Shown: positions 27,343 through 36,751 of the stretch, one piece after another
How the letters are laid out: each line of letters opens with the position of its first letter
How positions within the stretch are numbered: the first letter of the stretch is position 1
Assembly: GCF_002873395.1 (NCBI RefSeq)
Contig: NZ_MCUV01000032.1
Span: 1 to 53,973 of the forward strand
Source: Vibrio sp. 10N.286.49.B3
GTDB lineage: Bacteria > Pseudomonadota > Gammaproteobacteria > Enterobacterales > Vibrionaceae
DNA length: 53,973 bases
Reading direction: 5' to 3'
Position numbers and translations under genes: made by a program
Notes under the pieces: generated by a model
The model's input: only the letters and a program-made list of their open reading frames with translations
What the model was told of the DNA's origin: nothing
The model's database searches: none

Positions 27343-28650
27343 ATGGGCAAACAGGAAGTGAAAACACGCTCTGGTGAACGCATTGCAATTGTTGCAGGGC
27401 TACGTACACCATTTGCACGTCAAAGTACCGAGTTTAGTGATGTTCCCGCTATCGATTTGGGCAAAATGGTGGTCAGTGAAATGATGTCTCGAACTGACAT
27501 CGATCCAGCACTGATCGAGCAGGTTGTATTTGGGCAAGTGGTACAAATGCCAGAAGCACCCAACATTGCACGTGAAATCGTTTTAGGGACAGGGATGAAC
27601 ATCCATACCGATGCGTACAGTGTGACGCGAGCTTGTGCGACCAGTTTTCAGGCAGCGGTGAATGTGACTGAGAGCATCATGGCTGGCACGATAGACATTG
27701 GTATCGCTGGTGGTGCTGACTCTTCTTCTGTTTTACCTATTGGGGTGTCAAAAAAGCTAGCAGCAAATTTACTTGCGCTGAGTAAAACCAAAACGCTAAG
27801 CCAGAAGCTCAATGTATTAAAAAGCTTATCGCTCAAAGATCTCATGCCGATTCCTCCTGCGGTTGCAGAATACTCGACAGGGATCTCAATGGGGCAAACG
27901 GCTGAGCAGATGGCAAAAACACATAGCATTAGCCGTGCCGATCAAGATGAACTTGCTCACCGTTCACACTCTCTAGCATCACAAGCTTGGCAAGAAGGGA
28001 AAATACAAGGTGAAGTGATGACTGCTTTTCCTGCTCCGTATAAAAAATGGATCAGTGAAGATAATAATATTCGCCACGATTCCAGTTTAGAAAGCTATAG
28101 CAAATTACGCCCCGCGTTTGACCGTCAATATGGCACGGTGACAGCAGCGAACAGTACGCCGTTAACCGATGGTGGTGCTGCCGTTATGCTTATGCGTGAA
28201 GGTAAAGCGAAAGAGCTCGGTCTTGAAGTGCTTGGTTATATCCGTGGCTATGCTTTTTCTGCCATTGGGGTTGAAAGCGATATGCTGATGGGACCTTCTT
28301 ATGCCACTTCCCAAGTTTTGAAAAATACCGGTTTATCTCTATCGGATCTAACGCTTATTGATATGCATGAAGCCTTTGCTGCTCAAGCTTTAGCGAACGT
28401 AAAAATGTTTGCCAGTGATAAATTTGCTCAAGAACATTTAGGGCGAGCAAAAGCGATGGGTGAGATTGATATGGATACGTTTAATGTGCTGGGCGGCTCT
28501 ATTGCCTATGGTCACCCTTTTGCCGCAACTGGGGCAAGAATGATGACCCAAACACTGCGTGAATTAAAACGTCGTGGTGGTGGCATTGCATTAAATACAG
28601 CGTGTGCGGCAGGTGGTTTAGGTGCGGCGATGATCTTGGAGGTGGAATAA
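27343..28650 (+). CDS. fadI: 3-ketoacyl-CoA thiolase FadI
   Basis: 435 residues. It performs the last, thiolytic step of beta-oxidation as the beta-subunit of the FadIJ complex. Thiolase residues are Cys98 (TRACATS), His391 (YGHPFAATG) and Cys421 (NTACAAGG). Length and sequence fit FadI rather than FadA. SD AAGGAG lies 8 nt before the ATG. Its stop overlaps the fadJ start by one base. Confidence 0.97.
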   Translation: MGKQEVKTRSGERIAIVAGLRTPFARQSTEFSDVPAIDLGKMVVSEMMSRTDIDPALIEQVVFGQVVQMPEAPNIAREIVLGTGMNIHTDAYSVTRACATSFQAAVNVTESIMAGTIDIGIAGGADSSSVLPIGVSKKLAANLLALSKTKTLSQKLNVLKSLSLKDLMPIPPAVAEYSTGISMGQTAEQMAKTHSISRADQDELAHRSHSLASQAWQEGKIQGEVMTAFPAPYKKWISEDNNIRHDSSLESYSKLRPAFDRQYGTVTAANSTPLTDGGAAVMLMREGKAKELGLEVLGYIRGYAFSAIGVESDMLMGPSYATSQVLKNTGLSLSDLTLIDMHEAFAAQALANVKMFASDKFAQEHLGRAKAMGEIDMDTFNVLGGSIAYGHPFAATGARMMTQTLRELKRRGGGIALNTACAAGGLGAAMILEVE

Positions 28651-30770
28651 TGAGTCAGCAAACAGCATTTACTTTAACCATTGATGAGCAAGATCTAGCC
28701 TGGCTCGCCATTGATGTTCCTAATGAAAAAATGAATACCTTACAAGCTGCCTTTGCCGATGATATGCAGGGGATTTTTACTCAGCTTGAAGAGCAGAAAA
28801 GTAGCATTAAAGGTTTAATTGTCCATTCACTCAAACCTGATAATTTTATTGCTGGTGCTGATATTCGTATGCTCGATGCCTGTACCACCGCTGATGAGGC
28901 GAAAGCGTTGGCGACGCAAGGGCAGCAAATGTTTCAAACGCTCTCTGATTTGCCTTTCCCTGTGGTAGCTGCGATTCATGGACCATGTTTAGGCGGTGGG
29001 CTTGAGTTAGCGCTAGCTTGTCACTATCGGGTGTGTAGTGATTCAGATAAAACCCGTTTAGGCTTGCCGGAAGTGCAATTAGGCTTACTTCCTGGTTCAG
29101 GTGGTACGCAGCGTTTACCGCGTTTAATTGGTTTACTGCCAGCGCTTGATCTTATCTTAACCGGTAAGCAATTACGGGCTAAAAAGGCGCTGAAATTGGG
29201 CGTGGTTGATGCCTGTGTACCTGAGTCGGTGTTGTTAGATGTTGCCCAAGATCTGATAGAGAAACACGAAGAGAGCGCACCAATACGCAAGGTGAGCACC
29301 AAAGAGAAACTGTTATCGCAAAATGGGTTGAGTCGTAAGGTTGTTTTTGATCAAGCAGCTAAACAAGCGCATAAGAAAACACGTGGTAACTACCCAGCCG
29401 CGCCAGCCATTTTAGAGGTCATTCGCAATGGTCTAGAGCATGGTTTTGAGAAGGGCTTAGCGCTTGAAGCGGAGAAATTTTCTCAACTTGTGATGACCGA
29501 TGAATCGAAAGCATTACGTTCGCTATTCTTTGCGACCACGGAAATGAAAAAAGACCATGGCAGTGATGCGACGCCGCGCACGGTTGAGCGTGTAGGAGTC
29601 TTAGGTGGCGGTTTGATGGGCGCTGGTATTAGTCATGTTAGTGTGGCGAAAGCTAAGGTTCCAGTGCGCATTAAAGATGTGTCCAATGATGGGGTGCTTG
29701 GTGCTTTAAATTATAACTATCAACTGTTTGATAAGCAGCGTCAGCGCCGAATTTTAACGAAAGCACAGCTACAATCTAAGATGTTGCAGTTATCGGGTGG
29801 CACCGACTTTACCTTGTTTAACCGTCTTGATGTGGTTATTGAAGCGGTATTTGAAGATCTAGAATTAAAACAAACGATGGTGGCAGATATTGAGGAGCAT
29901 GGTAACGAAACGACGATTTTTGCTACGAATACCTCATCTTTACCTATCCATCAAATTGCTGAAAAAGCGCAGCGACCTGAAAATGTGGTCGGTTTACACT
30001 ATTTCAGCCCAGTAGAAAAAATGCCGCTGGTGGAAGTGATCCCGCATGCCAATACCTCTGATGAAACGATTTCAACCGTCGTTGCATTGGCTCGTAAACA
30101 AGGCAAAACTCCAATTGTTGTTAAAGATTGTGCCGGCTTTTATGTCAATCGTATCCTTGCACCTTATATGAATGAAGCCGCATCCGTTTTAATGGGTGGC
30201 GAGCCGATTGAGAGTTTAGATACGGCGTTACTTGATTTTGGTTTCCCTGTTGGACCGATTACGCTATTAGATGAGGTCGGAGTGGATATTGGCGCGAAAA
30301 TCATGCCAATTTTGGTGGCTGAACTTGGCGATCGTTTCCAAGGTCCTGATGTATTCGATATCTTGCTCAATGATGATCGTAAAGGGCGTAAAACAGGCAA
30401 AGGTTTCTACACCTATAAAGGTAAGAAGAAAGAGGTCGATAAGAGTGTTTATACTCTGCTCGGTCTGCAACCAGAAGCGAAGTTGGCAGCAAAAGAGATA
30501 GCGCTGCGCTGCGTGTTACCTATGCTAAATGAGGCGATTCGTTGTCTCGATGAAGGTGTCATCCGCAGTCCTAGAGATGGTGATATCGGGGCTATTTTTG
30601 GTATTGGTTTCCCACCATTCCTAGGTGGACCTTTCCATTATATGGACCAAATAGGTATCCCTCAGTTAGTTGAGTTGATGAATGAATATGCGGAAAAATT
30701 TGGTGATCGATTTGCTCCTTGTGATGGGTTGCTAACTCGTGCCAGTTTAGATGAGCGTTTTTATTCATAG
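28650..30770 (+). CDS. fadJ: Fatty acid oxidation complex alpha subunit FadJ
   Basis: 706 residues. It combines enoyl-CoA hydratase (N-terminal) and 3-hydroxyacyl-CoA dehydrogenase activities. The crotonase part shows GADIRML and catalytic Glu119 (GGGLEL) and Glu141 ([12 protein letters not shown]). The NAD motif [13 protein letters not shown] starts near 313 and the dehydrogenase signature is [16 protein letters not shown] set the start at 28650 (MSQQTAF), where TAATG overlaps the fadI stop and GGAGGTGG is the SD; the frame is open for 16 more codons inside fadI. Confidence 0.97.
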   Translation: MSQQTAFTLTIDEQDLAWLAIDVPNEKMNTLQAAFADDMQGIFTQLEEQKSSIKGLIVHSLKPDNFIAGADIRMLDACTTADEAKALATQGQQMFQTLSDLPFPVVAAIHGPCLGGGLELALACHYRVCSDSDKTRLGLPEVQLGLLPGSGGTQRLPRLIGLLPALDLILTGKQLRAKKALKLGVVDACVPESVLLDVAQDLIEKHEESAPIRKVSTKEKLLSQNGLSRKVVFDQAAKQAHKKTRGNYPAAPAILEVIRNGLEHGFEKGLALEAEKFSQLVMTDESKALRSLFFATTEMKKDHGSDATPRTVERVGVLGGGLMGAGISHVSVAKAKVPVRIKDVSNDGVLGALNYNYQLFDKQRQRRILTKAQLQSKMLQLSGGTDFTLFNRLDVVIEAVFEDLELKQTMVADIEEHGNETTIFATNTSSLPIHQIAEKAQRPENVVGLHYFSPVEKMPLVEVIPHANTSDETISTVVALARKQGKTPIVVKDCAGFYVNRILAPYMNEAASVLMGGEPIESLDTALLDFGFPVGPITLLDEVGVDIGAKIMPILVAELGDRFQGPDVFDILLNDDRKGRKTGKGFYTYKGKKKEVDKSVYTLLGLQPEAKLAAKEIALRCVLPMLNEAIRCLDEGVIRSPRDGDIGAIFGIGFPPFLGGPFHYMDQIGIPQLVELMNEYAEKFGDRFAPCDGLLTRASLDERFYS

Positions 30771-30804
30771 ATTACCTCAATTGAAAATGGTTGAGTAAGA
30801 AAAG

Positions 30805-30845
30805 CAATACCCACTAAATCGATAAATTTAGTGGGTATTTTTATT
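30805..30845. terminator. Bidirectional terminator between fadJ and ald
   Basis: AATACCCACTAAAT/ATTTAGTGGGTATT stem of 13-14 bp, then TTTTATT; usable by both converging genes. Confidence 0.85.
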
Positions 30846-30885
30846 AAGTGAACTTACTTTGAGTGCATGCGTTGTCGCAATGCTA

Positions 30886-32007
30886 CTAGGCTACACTTAA
30901 CGCTTTATCTTGAGTGATAAAAGATAAATCTAAGCTAGCAGCAACACTTTGGTTGGTGACTTTACCGTGAATAACATTAAGACCATTTTTCAAGTGCTGA
31001 TCATTTAATAGAGCTTGGCGGTAACCTTGATTAGCTAAACGAAGAATATAAGGCAACGTCGCGTTATTTAATGCAAATGCGGATGTTCTTGCTAGAGCGC
31101 CCGGCATGTTACCAACACAATAGTGGACAACATCATCAACAATATAGGTTGGCTCGTCATGTGTCGTTACTTTCGAGGTTTCAAAACAACCACCTTGGTC
31201 AATCGCGACATCAACAATTGCCGAACCAGCACGCATTGCTGCGACCATTTCTGCGCTAACCAATTTAGGCGCAGCAGCACCCGGAATTAACACGCCACCA
31301 ACGACAAGGTCAGCACCGATCACCGCGTCTTCTAAATTAGATTTGTTTGAATACAAGGTTTTTACTTGCGAACCAAATTGTGCATTAAGTCGACGTAGGG
31401 TATCGATATTGTTATCTAAAATAGTGGTATCAGCGCCTAAACCAATCGCCATTTGTGCAGCATTAGCACCAACCACACCACCACCAATGATCGTCACTTT
31501 AGCCGGCGCAACCCCAGCAACCCCACCAAGTAGTAGACCAATGCCACCATTTGATTTTTCTAAACAGGCTGCACCCGCTTGAATCGACATGCGACCTGCA
31601 ACTTCTGACATTGGTGCAAGTAATGGTAAGCTGCCATTGCTTGCCGTCACCGTTTCATAAGCAATACATACCGCTTCACTGGCGATAAGATCTTCAGTTT
31701 GAGCAAGATCAGGGGCAAGGTGTAGGTAGGTAAAGAGCAGTTGTCCTGGGCGTAAACGAGCACGTTCAATTGCTTGTGGCTCTTTTACTTTTATAATCAT
31801 TTCTGCAATCGCAAATACCGAATCCGCATCAGGTAGAATTTCGGCACCCGCTAAGCGATATTCTTCATCGCTACAACCAATGCCTAGACCGGCTGTTGAT
31901 TCGACAAAGACTTTATGCCCGTGTGAGCAAACTTCTCTTACACTTGCTGGAGTCATACCAACGCGATATTCATGAATTTTAATTTCTTTAGGTACGCCAA
32001 TAATCAT
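30886..32007 (-). CDS. ald: Alanine dehydrogenase
   Basis: 373 residues. It interconverts L-alanine and pyruvate plus ammonia with NAD. Family residues are seen at Arg15, Lys75 (IIKVKEP) and His96 (TYLHLAP), with the NAD fold VTIIGGGVVGANAA. In many Vibrio ald sits beside lrp; here no lrp is next to it. Instead it follows the SDR gene by 53 bp, in a MocR-SDR-ald minus-strand run. In taurine-pyruvate aminotransferase pathways Ald regenerates pyruvate from alanine and releases ammonia, which would suit this context (inference). Confidence 0.96.
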   Translation of the reverse strand: MIIGVPKEIKIHEYRVGMTPASVREVCSHGHKVFVESTAGLGIGCSDEEYRLAGAEILPDADSVFAIAEMIIKVKEPQAIERARLRPGQLLFTYLHLAPDLAQTEDLIASEAVCIAYETVTASNGSLPLLAPMSEVAGRMSIQAGAACLEKSNGGIGLLLGGVAGVAPAKVTIIGGGVVGANAAQMAIGLGADTTILDNNIDTLRRLNAQFGSQVKTLYSNKSNLEDAVIGADLVVGGVLIPGAAAPKLVSAEMVAAMRAGSAIVDVAIDQGGCFETSKVTTHDEPTYIVDDVVHYCVGNMPGALARTSAFALNNATLPYILRLANQGYRQALLNDQHLKNGLNVIHGKVTNQSVAASLDLSFITQDKALSVA

Positions 32008-32060
32008 AATAATTCCCTTATCTTATAACGACATATATTAAGTAAAGTTGCTAGAGCTTC

Positions 32061-32825
32061 TTATTGCTTAACCACTTTAAAATTGTCCCATGCTTGCGAT
32101 GTAGGCATCACTTCTAAGCTGTTAATGTTGATGTGAGCTGGTTGCTCGGCAATCCAAAAAATGATGTCAGCAATATCTTCAGGTTGCAGTGGATTGGTGT
32201 TGTTATAAACCTGATTGTATTTATCTTGATCGCCATTAAAGCGCACTAGGCTAAATTCACTTTCTGAAAGCCCTGGCTCTAAGCTGGTCACTCGTATGCC
32301 TGTGCCAGCAAAATCACTGCGTAAGTTGCGAGAAAACTGTGCAACGAAAGCTTTACTTGCGCCATAAACGTGGCTGCCAGGGTATGACCAATTTGCAGCG
32401 ATACTCGCTAGGTTGATGATGCTCGATTTTGGCTGCTGCTTAAGCGTTGGCAATAAAGCGTGAGTGACATTAACCAAGCCAGTGACGTTGGTCTCAATCA
32501 TGGTGTGCCAGTCAGATAAATCGGCTTGATCGGCAGGGGCTGCACCGAGCGCTAATCCAGCATTATTGACGAGTATTTCAATCGCCTGAAATTCGCTAGG
32601 CAGCTGCTCTATTACGCTTTTTACTTGGTCGGCATCACGTACATCCAGTGGTGCAATATGTACGGCAGTTAGTTGAGCAAGTTCATCGGCTAGGGCGTGT
32701 AGGCGTTCAGCTCGACGACCTGTTAATACAAGAGGGTAGCCAAATTGAGCAAACTTACGCGCTGTTGATAGACCAAAGCCAGAAGTTGCCCCTGTAATAA
32801 ATACCACAGGTAATGTTGAAGTCAT
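32061..32825 (-). CDS. YdfG-like short-chain dehydrogenase; possible sulfoacetaldehyde reductase
   Basis: 254 residues. The Rossmann motif TGATSGFG at 11-18, NNAG at 87-90 and the triad Ser141, Tyr154, Lys158 (YGASK) are intact. The sequence follows E. coli YdfG closely (LVNNAGLALG, EPGL, ALTPED-like and NINSLEVMP segments). YdfG reduces 3-hydroxy-acid type substrates and malonic semialdehyde. The sulfoacetaldehyde reductase IsfD of taurine pathways belongs to the same SDR branch, so the neighbouring tau genes make IsfD activity a real alternative. SD AAGGA lies 6 nt before the ATG. Confidence 0.85.
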   Translation of the reverse strand: MTSTLPVVFITGATSGFGLSTARKFAQFGYPLVLTGRRAERLHALADELAQLTAVHIAPLDVRDADQVKSVIEQLPSEFQAIEILVNNAGLALGAAPADQADLSDWHTMIETNVTGLVNVTHALLPTLKQQPKSSIINLASIAANWSYPGSHVYGASKAFVAQFSRNLRSDFAGTGIRVTSLEPGLSESEFSLVRFNGDQDKYNQVYNNTNPLQPEDIADIIFWIAEQPAHININSLEVMPTSQAWDNFKVVKQ

Positions 32826-32990
32826 AATGTGTCCTTACCAAGCAAAGTGAGTGTTATCCATAACATCCATCTAGAAAGTGAAGCTGTATCAATACGCTCT
32901 TAATGGTGTTTATTTTCAATAGGTTCACTCTATCTAATGGCAAAGCGTGGTTTTAGAGCCAGATTGCTTTTTTTGTGGGGTCAGGTCATT

Positions 32991-34517
32991 TTAAGCCAAA
33001 GAGGACGTTACTTGTTGTGGCTTTTCAGCCATGACCATTTGCTCTATGACCTCAGCTAGTCGGGCTATTCCTGGCTCTATCATATTAATATCAATGGCAG
33101 AAAATCCTAAACGTATGTACTGCTCATTATCGCTGCTAGGATCATAAAAGTGCACATCGCCAGGCTCGACCAAGATACCGACTTGCTCCGCCTTTATAAC
33201 TAACTGTTGGCAAGAGATGGTGTCGGGTAGGCGTAACCAGAACGAACTTCCCCCCATGTTGTCATTGGTGATGCATGTGGGTAAATGACGATCTAACGCT
33301 TTACGAACTAAGGTCCACTTATCAATACAGTGTTTACGTAACTTGCTTAAGTAGGTGTTGTAATAACCCATGGAAATAAACAGAGCGCAGGTACGCTGAT
33401 TGTTTGCTGGTGGATGGCGAAGCATTAAACGGCGTAACTGACGAGCGGCAGTAATAATCGCTTCATCTGCCACCATAAATCCAAGTCTTAACCCCGGTGA
33501 GAGTGATTTAGATAAACTGCCGATATAGATAACCCGCCCGTTAGAATCGAGACTTTTTAGTGATGGAAGAGGTTGGCTAAGTAGATTGATTTCACTGTCA
33601 TAGTCATCTTCAATTATTACCAAATCATGCTCTTCTGCCGCTGTGAGTAATTGCTGGCGACGGTTCATTGACATCGTAATGTTCGTGGGCACTTGATGGC
33701 TAGGCGTGGTGTAAACATAGTCACATTGTGTCAACTCTTTGCTGATGGTGAGCCCCTGATGATCAATATTTAACGGGGTAACTTGCGCATTGTGATAAGC
33801 AAAAATATTACGCACATCTGGGTAGCCAGGATCTTCCACACCAAGTTTACACTCCGGGTGGCTTAGCAGTTGTGCCAGTAAGAACAGTGAATTTTGCGTG
33901 CCAATGGTCACTAAGATCTGCTCTGGTTTTGCTTGTATGCCTCGCTTAGTTAACACATTGGTTTGTAGCTGTTTGATCAGCATTGGATCGTCATTGTCAA
34001 CCGAGTCAGAAATCCAATCTTGAATCGCATTACTGCGCTGAGAAAGACGTCCGCACTCACGCCAATAATTTAATGGAAAAATCGTATGATCGGGCTGACC
34101 AAACAAAAAAGGGTAAGGGTACTGCTGCCAATTGGTTGGCTTATTAATATTTCTCTGTTGATCCAATGGTTTTTGAACTCGACTGCTCCAGAAGTGTGCA
34201 GGTTTTGCTTCATTGTTGTTCATTTTTAGGTGGTGCTGAAAGCTATTTTTTGCCGTTAAACTCTGTAATTTCGCAGGGTTAGTAAAGTACCCACTGCGCT
34301 GATGAGCTAATAATATTCTTTCATCAACCAAGCGGTCATAAACCAACACAATCGTGTTTCGTGACACTCTCAGCGTGCTAGCAAGCTTGCGACAAGAGGG
34401 CAGTGCATTATCGTTATACATTCCTTGAGCGATTTGATTGAGTAAATACTCTCTAATTTGCTCTTGTAGGCTACGGTGAGGTGAAAATTCAATATGAACA
34501 AGCGGTTGGTTCTTCAC
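32991..34517 (-). CDS. MocR-family regulator (GntR HTH + aminotransferase domain), TauR-like
   Basis: 508 residues. The N-terminal winged helix (LPSCRKLASTLRVSRNTIVLVYDRL, about 39-63) is joined by a long linker to a fold-type I aminotransferase domain with the PLP lysine at Lys337 (YIGSLSKSLSPG) and the substrate-region segment IIEDDYDSE. MocR proteins use PLP-bound ligands to control transcription. The divergent tauBC genes, and segments such as TPSHQVPTNITM, suggest TauR, the activator of taurine genes; PdxR and GabR are relatives. Ahead of ald and the SDR on the same strand, it may be co-transcribed or share control. Confidence 0.88.
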   Translation of the reverse strand: MKNQPLVHIEFSPHRSLQEQIREYLLNQIAQGMYNDNALPSCRKLASTLRVSRNTIVLVYDRLVDERILLAHQRSGYFTNPAKLQSLTAKNSFQHHLKMNNNEAKPAHFWSSRVQKPLDQQRNINKPTNWQQYPYPFLFGQPDHTIFPLNYWRECGRLSQRSNAIQDWISDSVDNDDPMLIKQLQTNVLTKRGIQAKPEQILVTIGTQNSLFLLAQLLSHPECKLGVEDPGYPDVRNIFAYHNAQVTPLNIDHQGLTISKELTQCDYVYTTPSHQVPTNITMSMNRRQQLLTAAEEHDLVIIEDDYDSEINLLSQPLPSLKSLDSNGRVIYIGSLSKSLSPGLRLGFMVADEAIITAARQLRRLMLRHPPANNQRTCALFISMGYYNTYLSKLRKHCIDKWTLVRKALDRHLPTCITNDNMGGSSFWLRLPDTISCQQLVIKAEQVGILVEPGDVHFYDPSSDNEQYIRLGFSAIDINMIEPGIARLAEVIEQMVMAEKPQQVTSSLA

Positions 34518-34610
34518 GGTTATTTCCTTACTCGGTGAAGGGGTATTAGCTTGTTAGAGCAGGATATGTGCCAGTAAGTGAAGATACAGCCAAGTTTGTG
34601 TCATTACATT

Positions 34611-34621
34611 GTGCATTGCAC
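34611..34621. promoter_or_regulatory. Short palindrome GTGCA-T-TGCAC in the MocR-tauB gap
   Basis: Perfect 5-bp arms, midway between the divergent start codons (MocR at 34517, tauB at 34769). Possible operator. Confidence 0.35.
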
Positions 34622-34649
34622 TTTTTATGAGCATGACGTGGTGCAAGGA

Positions 34650-34678
34650 TGGACTATGAAAAAATAAAGCTGGTACTA
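34650..34678. promoter_or_regulatory. Candidate MocR/TauR direct repeat upstream of tauB
   Basis: TGGACTA (34650-34656) and TGGTACTA (34671-34678) start 21 bp apart, two helical turns. MocR regulators typically bind direct repeats, and TauR sites contain a TGGAC-type core (from memory). The second copy carries one extra base, so the match is imperfect. Confidence 0.4.
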
Positions 34679-34768
34679 CAGACAAGCGTAGCAGTTACGT
34701 AATCTGGGCTTGTCATCACAGTAAAGTAACAAGGATGTCGCATCGTTGACTAAGGATGGAGGTTATTT

Positions 34769-35620
34769 ATGAGTAAATCAAAAACATTGCAGATACATGA
34801 TGTATCGGTCGTTTATAAAGATCAGCAGGGTGGCGAGCCAGTAACGGCACTGTCAGGGGTTAACTTAACCATTGAGCAAGGTGATCTTGTTGTTGCATTG
34901 GGTGCTTCAGGGTGTGGTAAAACGACACTGCTGAATCTGATGGCAGGTTTTACTCAGCCAACAGAAGGCTACCTTACTTTAGGCTCATCGGGTGTGGAAG
35001 GCTTTCCTCGAGTAACGATGGGACGTGACATTGGTGATGAAATTGTTGGACCAGGAGCTGAACGTGGAGTGGTGTTTCAAAAGCACGCACTTTTTCCATG
35101 GATGGATGTGATTGAAAATACAGCTTTTGGCTTAAAGTTGCAGGGCGTTTCGGAATCCGTTCGCTTAGAAAGAGCAGCAAAATATTTAGAACTTGTCGGT
35201 CTTAAAGATTTTCATCAGCATAAGGTTTACCAATTGTCTGGTGGGATGCAGCAACGTGTGGGAATTGCCCGCGCTTTAACCAATGATCCCAGTATTTTAT
35301 TGCTTGATGAACCGTTAGGTGCTTTAGATGCCTTAACGCGTGAGACCTTGCAAGAGTTGTTGCTTGATGCATGGCAAGAGACCAACAAGATGATGTTTTT
35401 TATCACTCACAGTGTTGAAGAAGCGCTCTTTATGGCTTCAAGACTTATCGTGATGTCACCACGTCCTGGTCGTATAACACACAGTTTTAATTTAGATTTT
35501 AATCGACGCTTTTTAGAGTGTCGAGATGCAAGGAAAGTGAAATCTATGCCTGATTTTATTGAGATGCGTGAAAAGATACTATCAATAATTCATCAAGATG
35601 AAGTTGTGGAGGCTGTATAA
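34769..35620 (+). CDS. tauB: Taurine ABC transporter ATP-binding protein
   Basis: 283-residue ABC ATPase. Walker [10 protein letters not shown] at 45-53, signature LSGGMQQR, Walker B ILLLDEP and the H-loop FITHS are intact. The sequence follows E. coli TauB, including [11 protein letters not shown] and the end motif [17 protein letters not shown] stretch of about 15 residues (around [19 protein letters not shown]) is inserted just before GPGAERG compared with TauB. It powers import of taurine or another sulfonate. No periplasmic binding protein gene (tauA) is adjacent; it must be encoded elsewhere. It overlaps tauC by 1 nt. Confidence 0.9.
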   Translation: MSKSKTLQIHDVSVVYKDQQGGEPVTALSGVNLTIEQGDLVVALGASGCGKTTLLNLMAGFTQPTEGYLTLGSSGVEGFPRVTMGRDIGDEIVGPGAERGVVFQKHALFPWMDVIENTAFGLKLQGVSESVRLERAAKYLELVGLKDFHQHKVYQLSGGMQQRVGIARALTNDPSILLLDEPLGALDALTRETLQELLLDAWQETNKMMFFITHSVEEALFMASRLIVMSPRPGRITHSFNLDFNRRFLECRDARKVKSMPDFIEMREKILSIIHQDEVVEAV

Positions 35621-36582
35621 TGAGTATTCAATCAACATTACAATCGCAAGAGTCAAGTGTACCAAAAGAGGTGATTCTTGAGTCGGTCGACAGCCCTTCA
35701 AGAGAAAAACATAGCCGAGAAGCGGTTCAAGATGAGAATCAAATTCCCCTTATTCCTCGTCTTCTAAAACGTTTTAAAGCCCATACCGAATCAACGCCTG
35801 ACTACTATGGTCAACCGGGGCAAGGGAACTCGAAAATTGTTTCCGTTATGACTGTGATTCTACTTATTAGTATTTGGGCTGTTGTGACCGAAGCGGGATG
35901 GGTTAAGCCACTCTTTTTACCTTCACCTTTGGCTGTCTTTGAACGTTTTCTTGATTTAGCGGCGAATGGTTTTGCTGGAGCTTCACTTTCACAGCATCTA
36001 TCAGCCAGTTTAACGCGTGTATTTGGTGCCTTCATTTTAGCTGCATTAACGGCAATTCCTGTGGGTATCTTAATCGGTACCAATGTTTGGGTAAGAGGAT
36101 TTTTTGACCCAATCATTGAATTTTACCGTCCACTACCACCATTAGCTTACTTACCTTTGGTGATCATTTGGCTTGGTATTGATGAGACCAGTAAAATCAC
36201 GCTGATCTTTTTAGCCATGTTTGCACCGATTGTATTAAGTGCCAGAGCTGGGGTATCAGCAGTAAAAAGTGAACAGATTCAAGCGGCTTACTCGATGGGT
36301 GCTAGCAAGGCTCAGGTGCTTTACCATGTTGTGATTAAAAATGCGTTGCCTGAAATTCTGACTGGCTTACGTATTGGTATTGGCTTTGGTTGGACAACGC
36401 TGGTAGCAAGTGAAATGGTTGCTGCTGAGGCGGGTATTGGCTACATGGTTCTTAATGCTGCAGAGTTTTTAGTGACTGATTTAGTCTTCGCTGGGATCAT
36501 TATTATCGGTGTGATTGCTTACTTGTTCGATTTGCTTATGCGCTATGCAGAGAAAAAACTCGTACCTTGGAAGGGCTATTAA
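35620..36582 (+). CDS. tauC: Taurine ABC transporter permease
   Basis: 320-residue inner-membrane permease of the SsuC/TauC group. A soluble N-terminal segment of about 70 residues, longer than in E. coli TauC, precedes six or so membrane segments. The EAA-type loop facing the ATPase is AAYSMGASKAQVLYHVVIKNALPEILTGLRIG. The end EKKLVPWKGY is characteristic of TauC/SsuC. The ATG overlaps the tauB stop (TAATG). A terminator follows, so no tauD or aminotransferase gene belongs to this operon. Confidence 0.9.
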   Translation: MSIQSTLQSQESSVPKEVILESVDSPSREKHSREAVQDENQIPLIPRLLKRFKAHTESTPDYYGQPGQGNSKIVSVMTVILLISIWAVVTEAGWVKPLFLPSPLAVFERFLDLAANGFAGASLSQHLSASLTRVFGAFILAALTAIPVGILIGTNVWVRGFFDPIIEFYRPLPPLAYLPLVIIWLGIDETSKITLIFLAMFAPIVLSARAGVSAVKSEQIQAAYSMGASKAQVLYHVVIKNALPEILTGLRIGIGFGWTTLVASEMVAAEAGIGYMVLNAAEFLVTDLVFAGIIIIGVIAYLFDLLMRYAEKKLVPWKGY

Positions 36583-36619
36583 TCACCTTTTTGAGCAGTA
36601 GATAAAAGAAAGCAACAGA

Positions 36620-36664
36620 TAAAAAGAACCCCACGACATGGAGCAATGGCGCGGGGTTCTTTGT
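36620..36664 (+). terminator. Terminator of tauBC
   Basis: AGAACCCC/GGGGTTCT stem with a 20-nt loop, followed by TTTGTTA; A run before the stem. Confidence 0.7.
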
Positions 36665-36751
36665 TATTTATTATCGATAGGTAGCTGCTCTCAAAGCGCT
36701 ATTTTTATCAAAAAGCTGTTGTTATCAAAAAGCTTTATCAGTACTTAGCGA

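Noticed and set aside
36706..36745. Short direct repeat TTATCAAAAAGCT near the YjiH gene end
   Set aside because: Two short A/T-rich copies only; too little to call a functional element.
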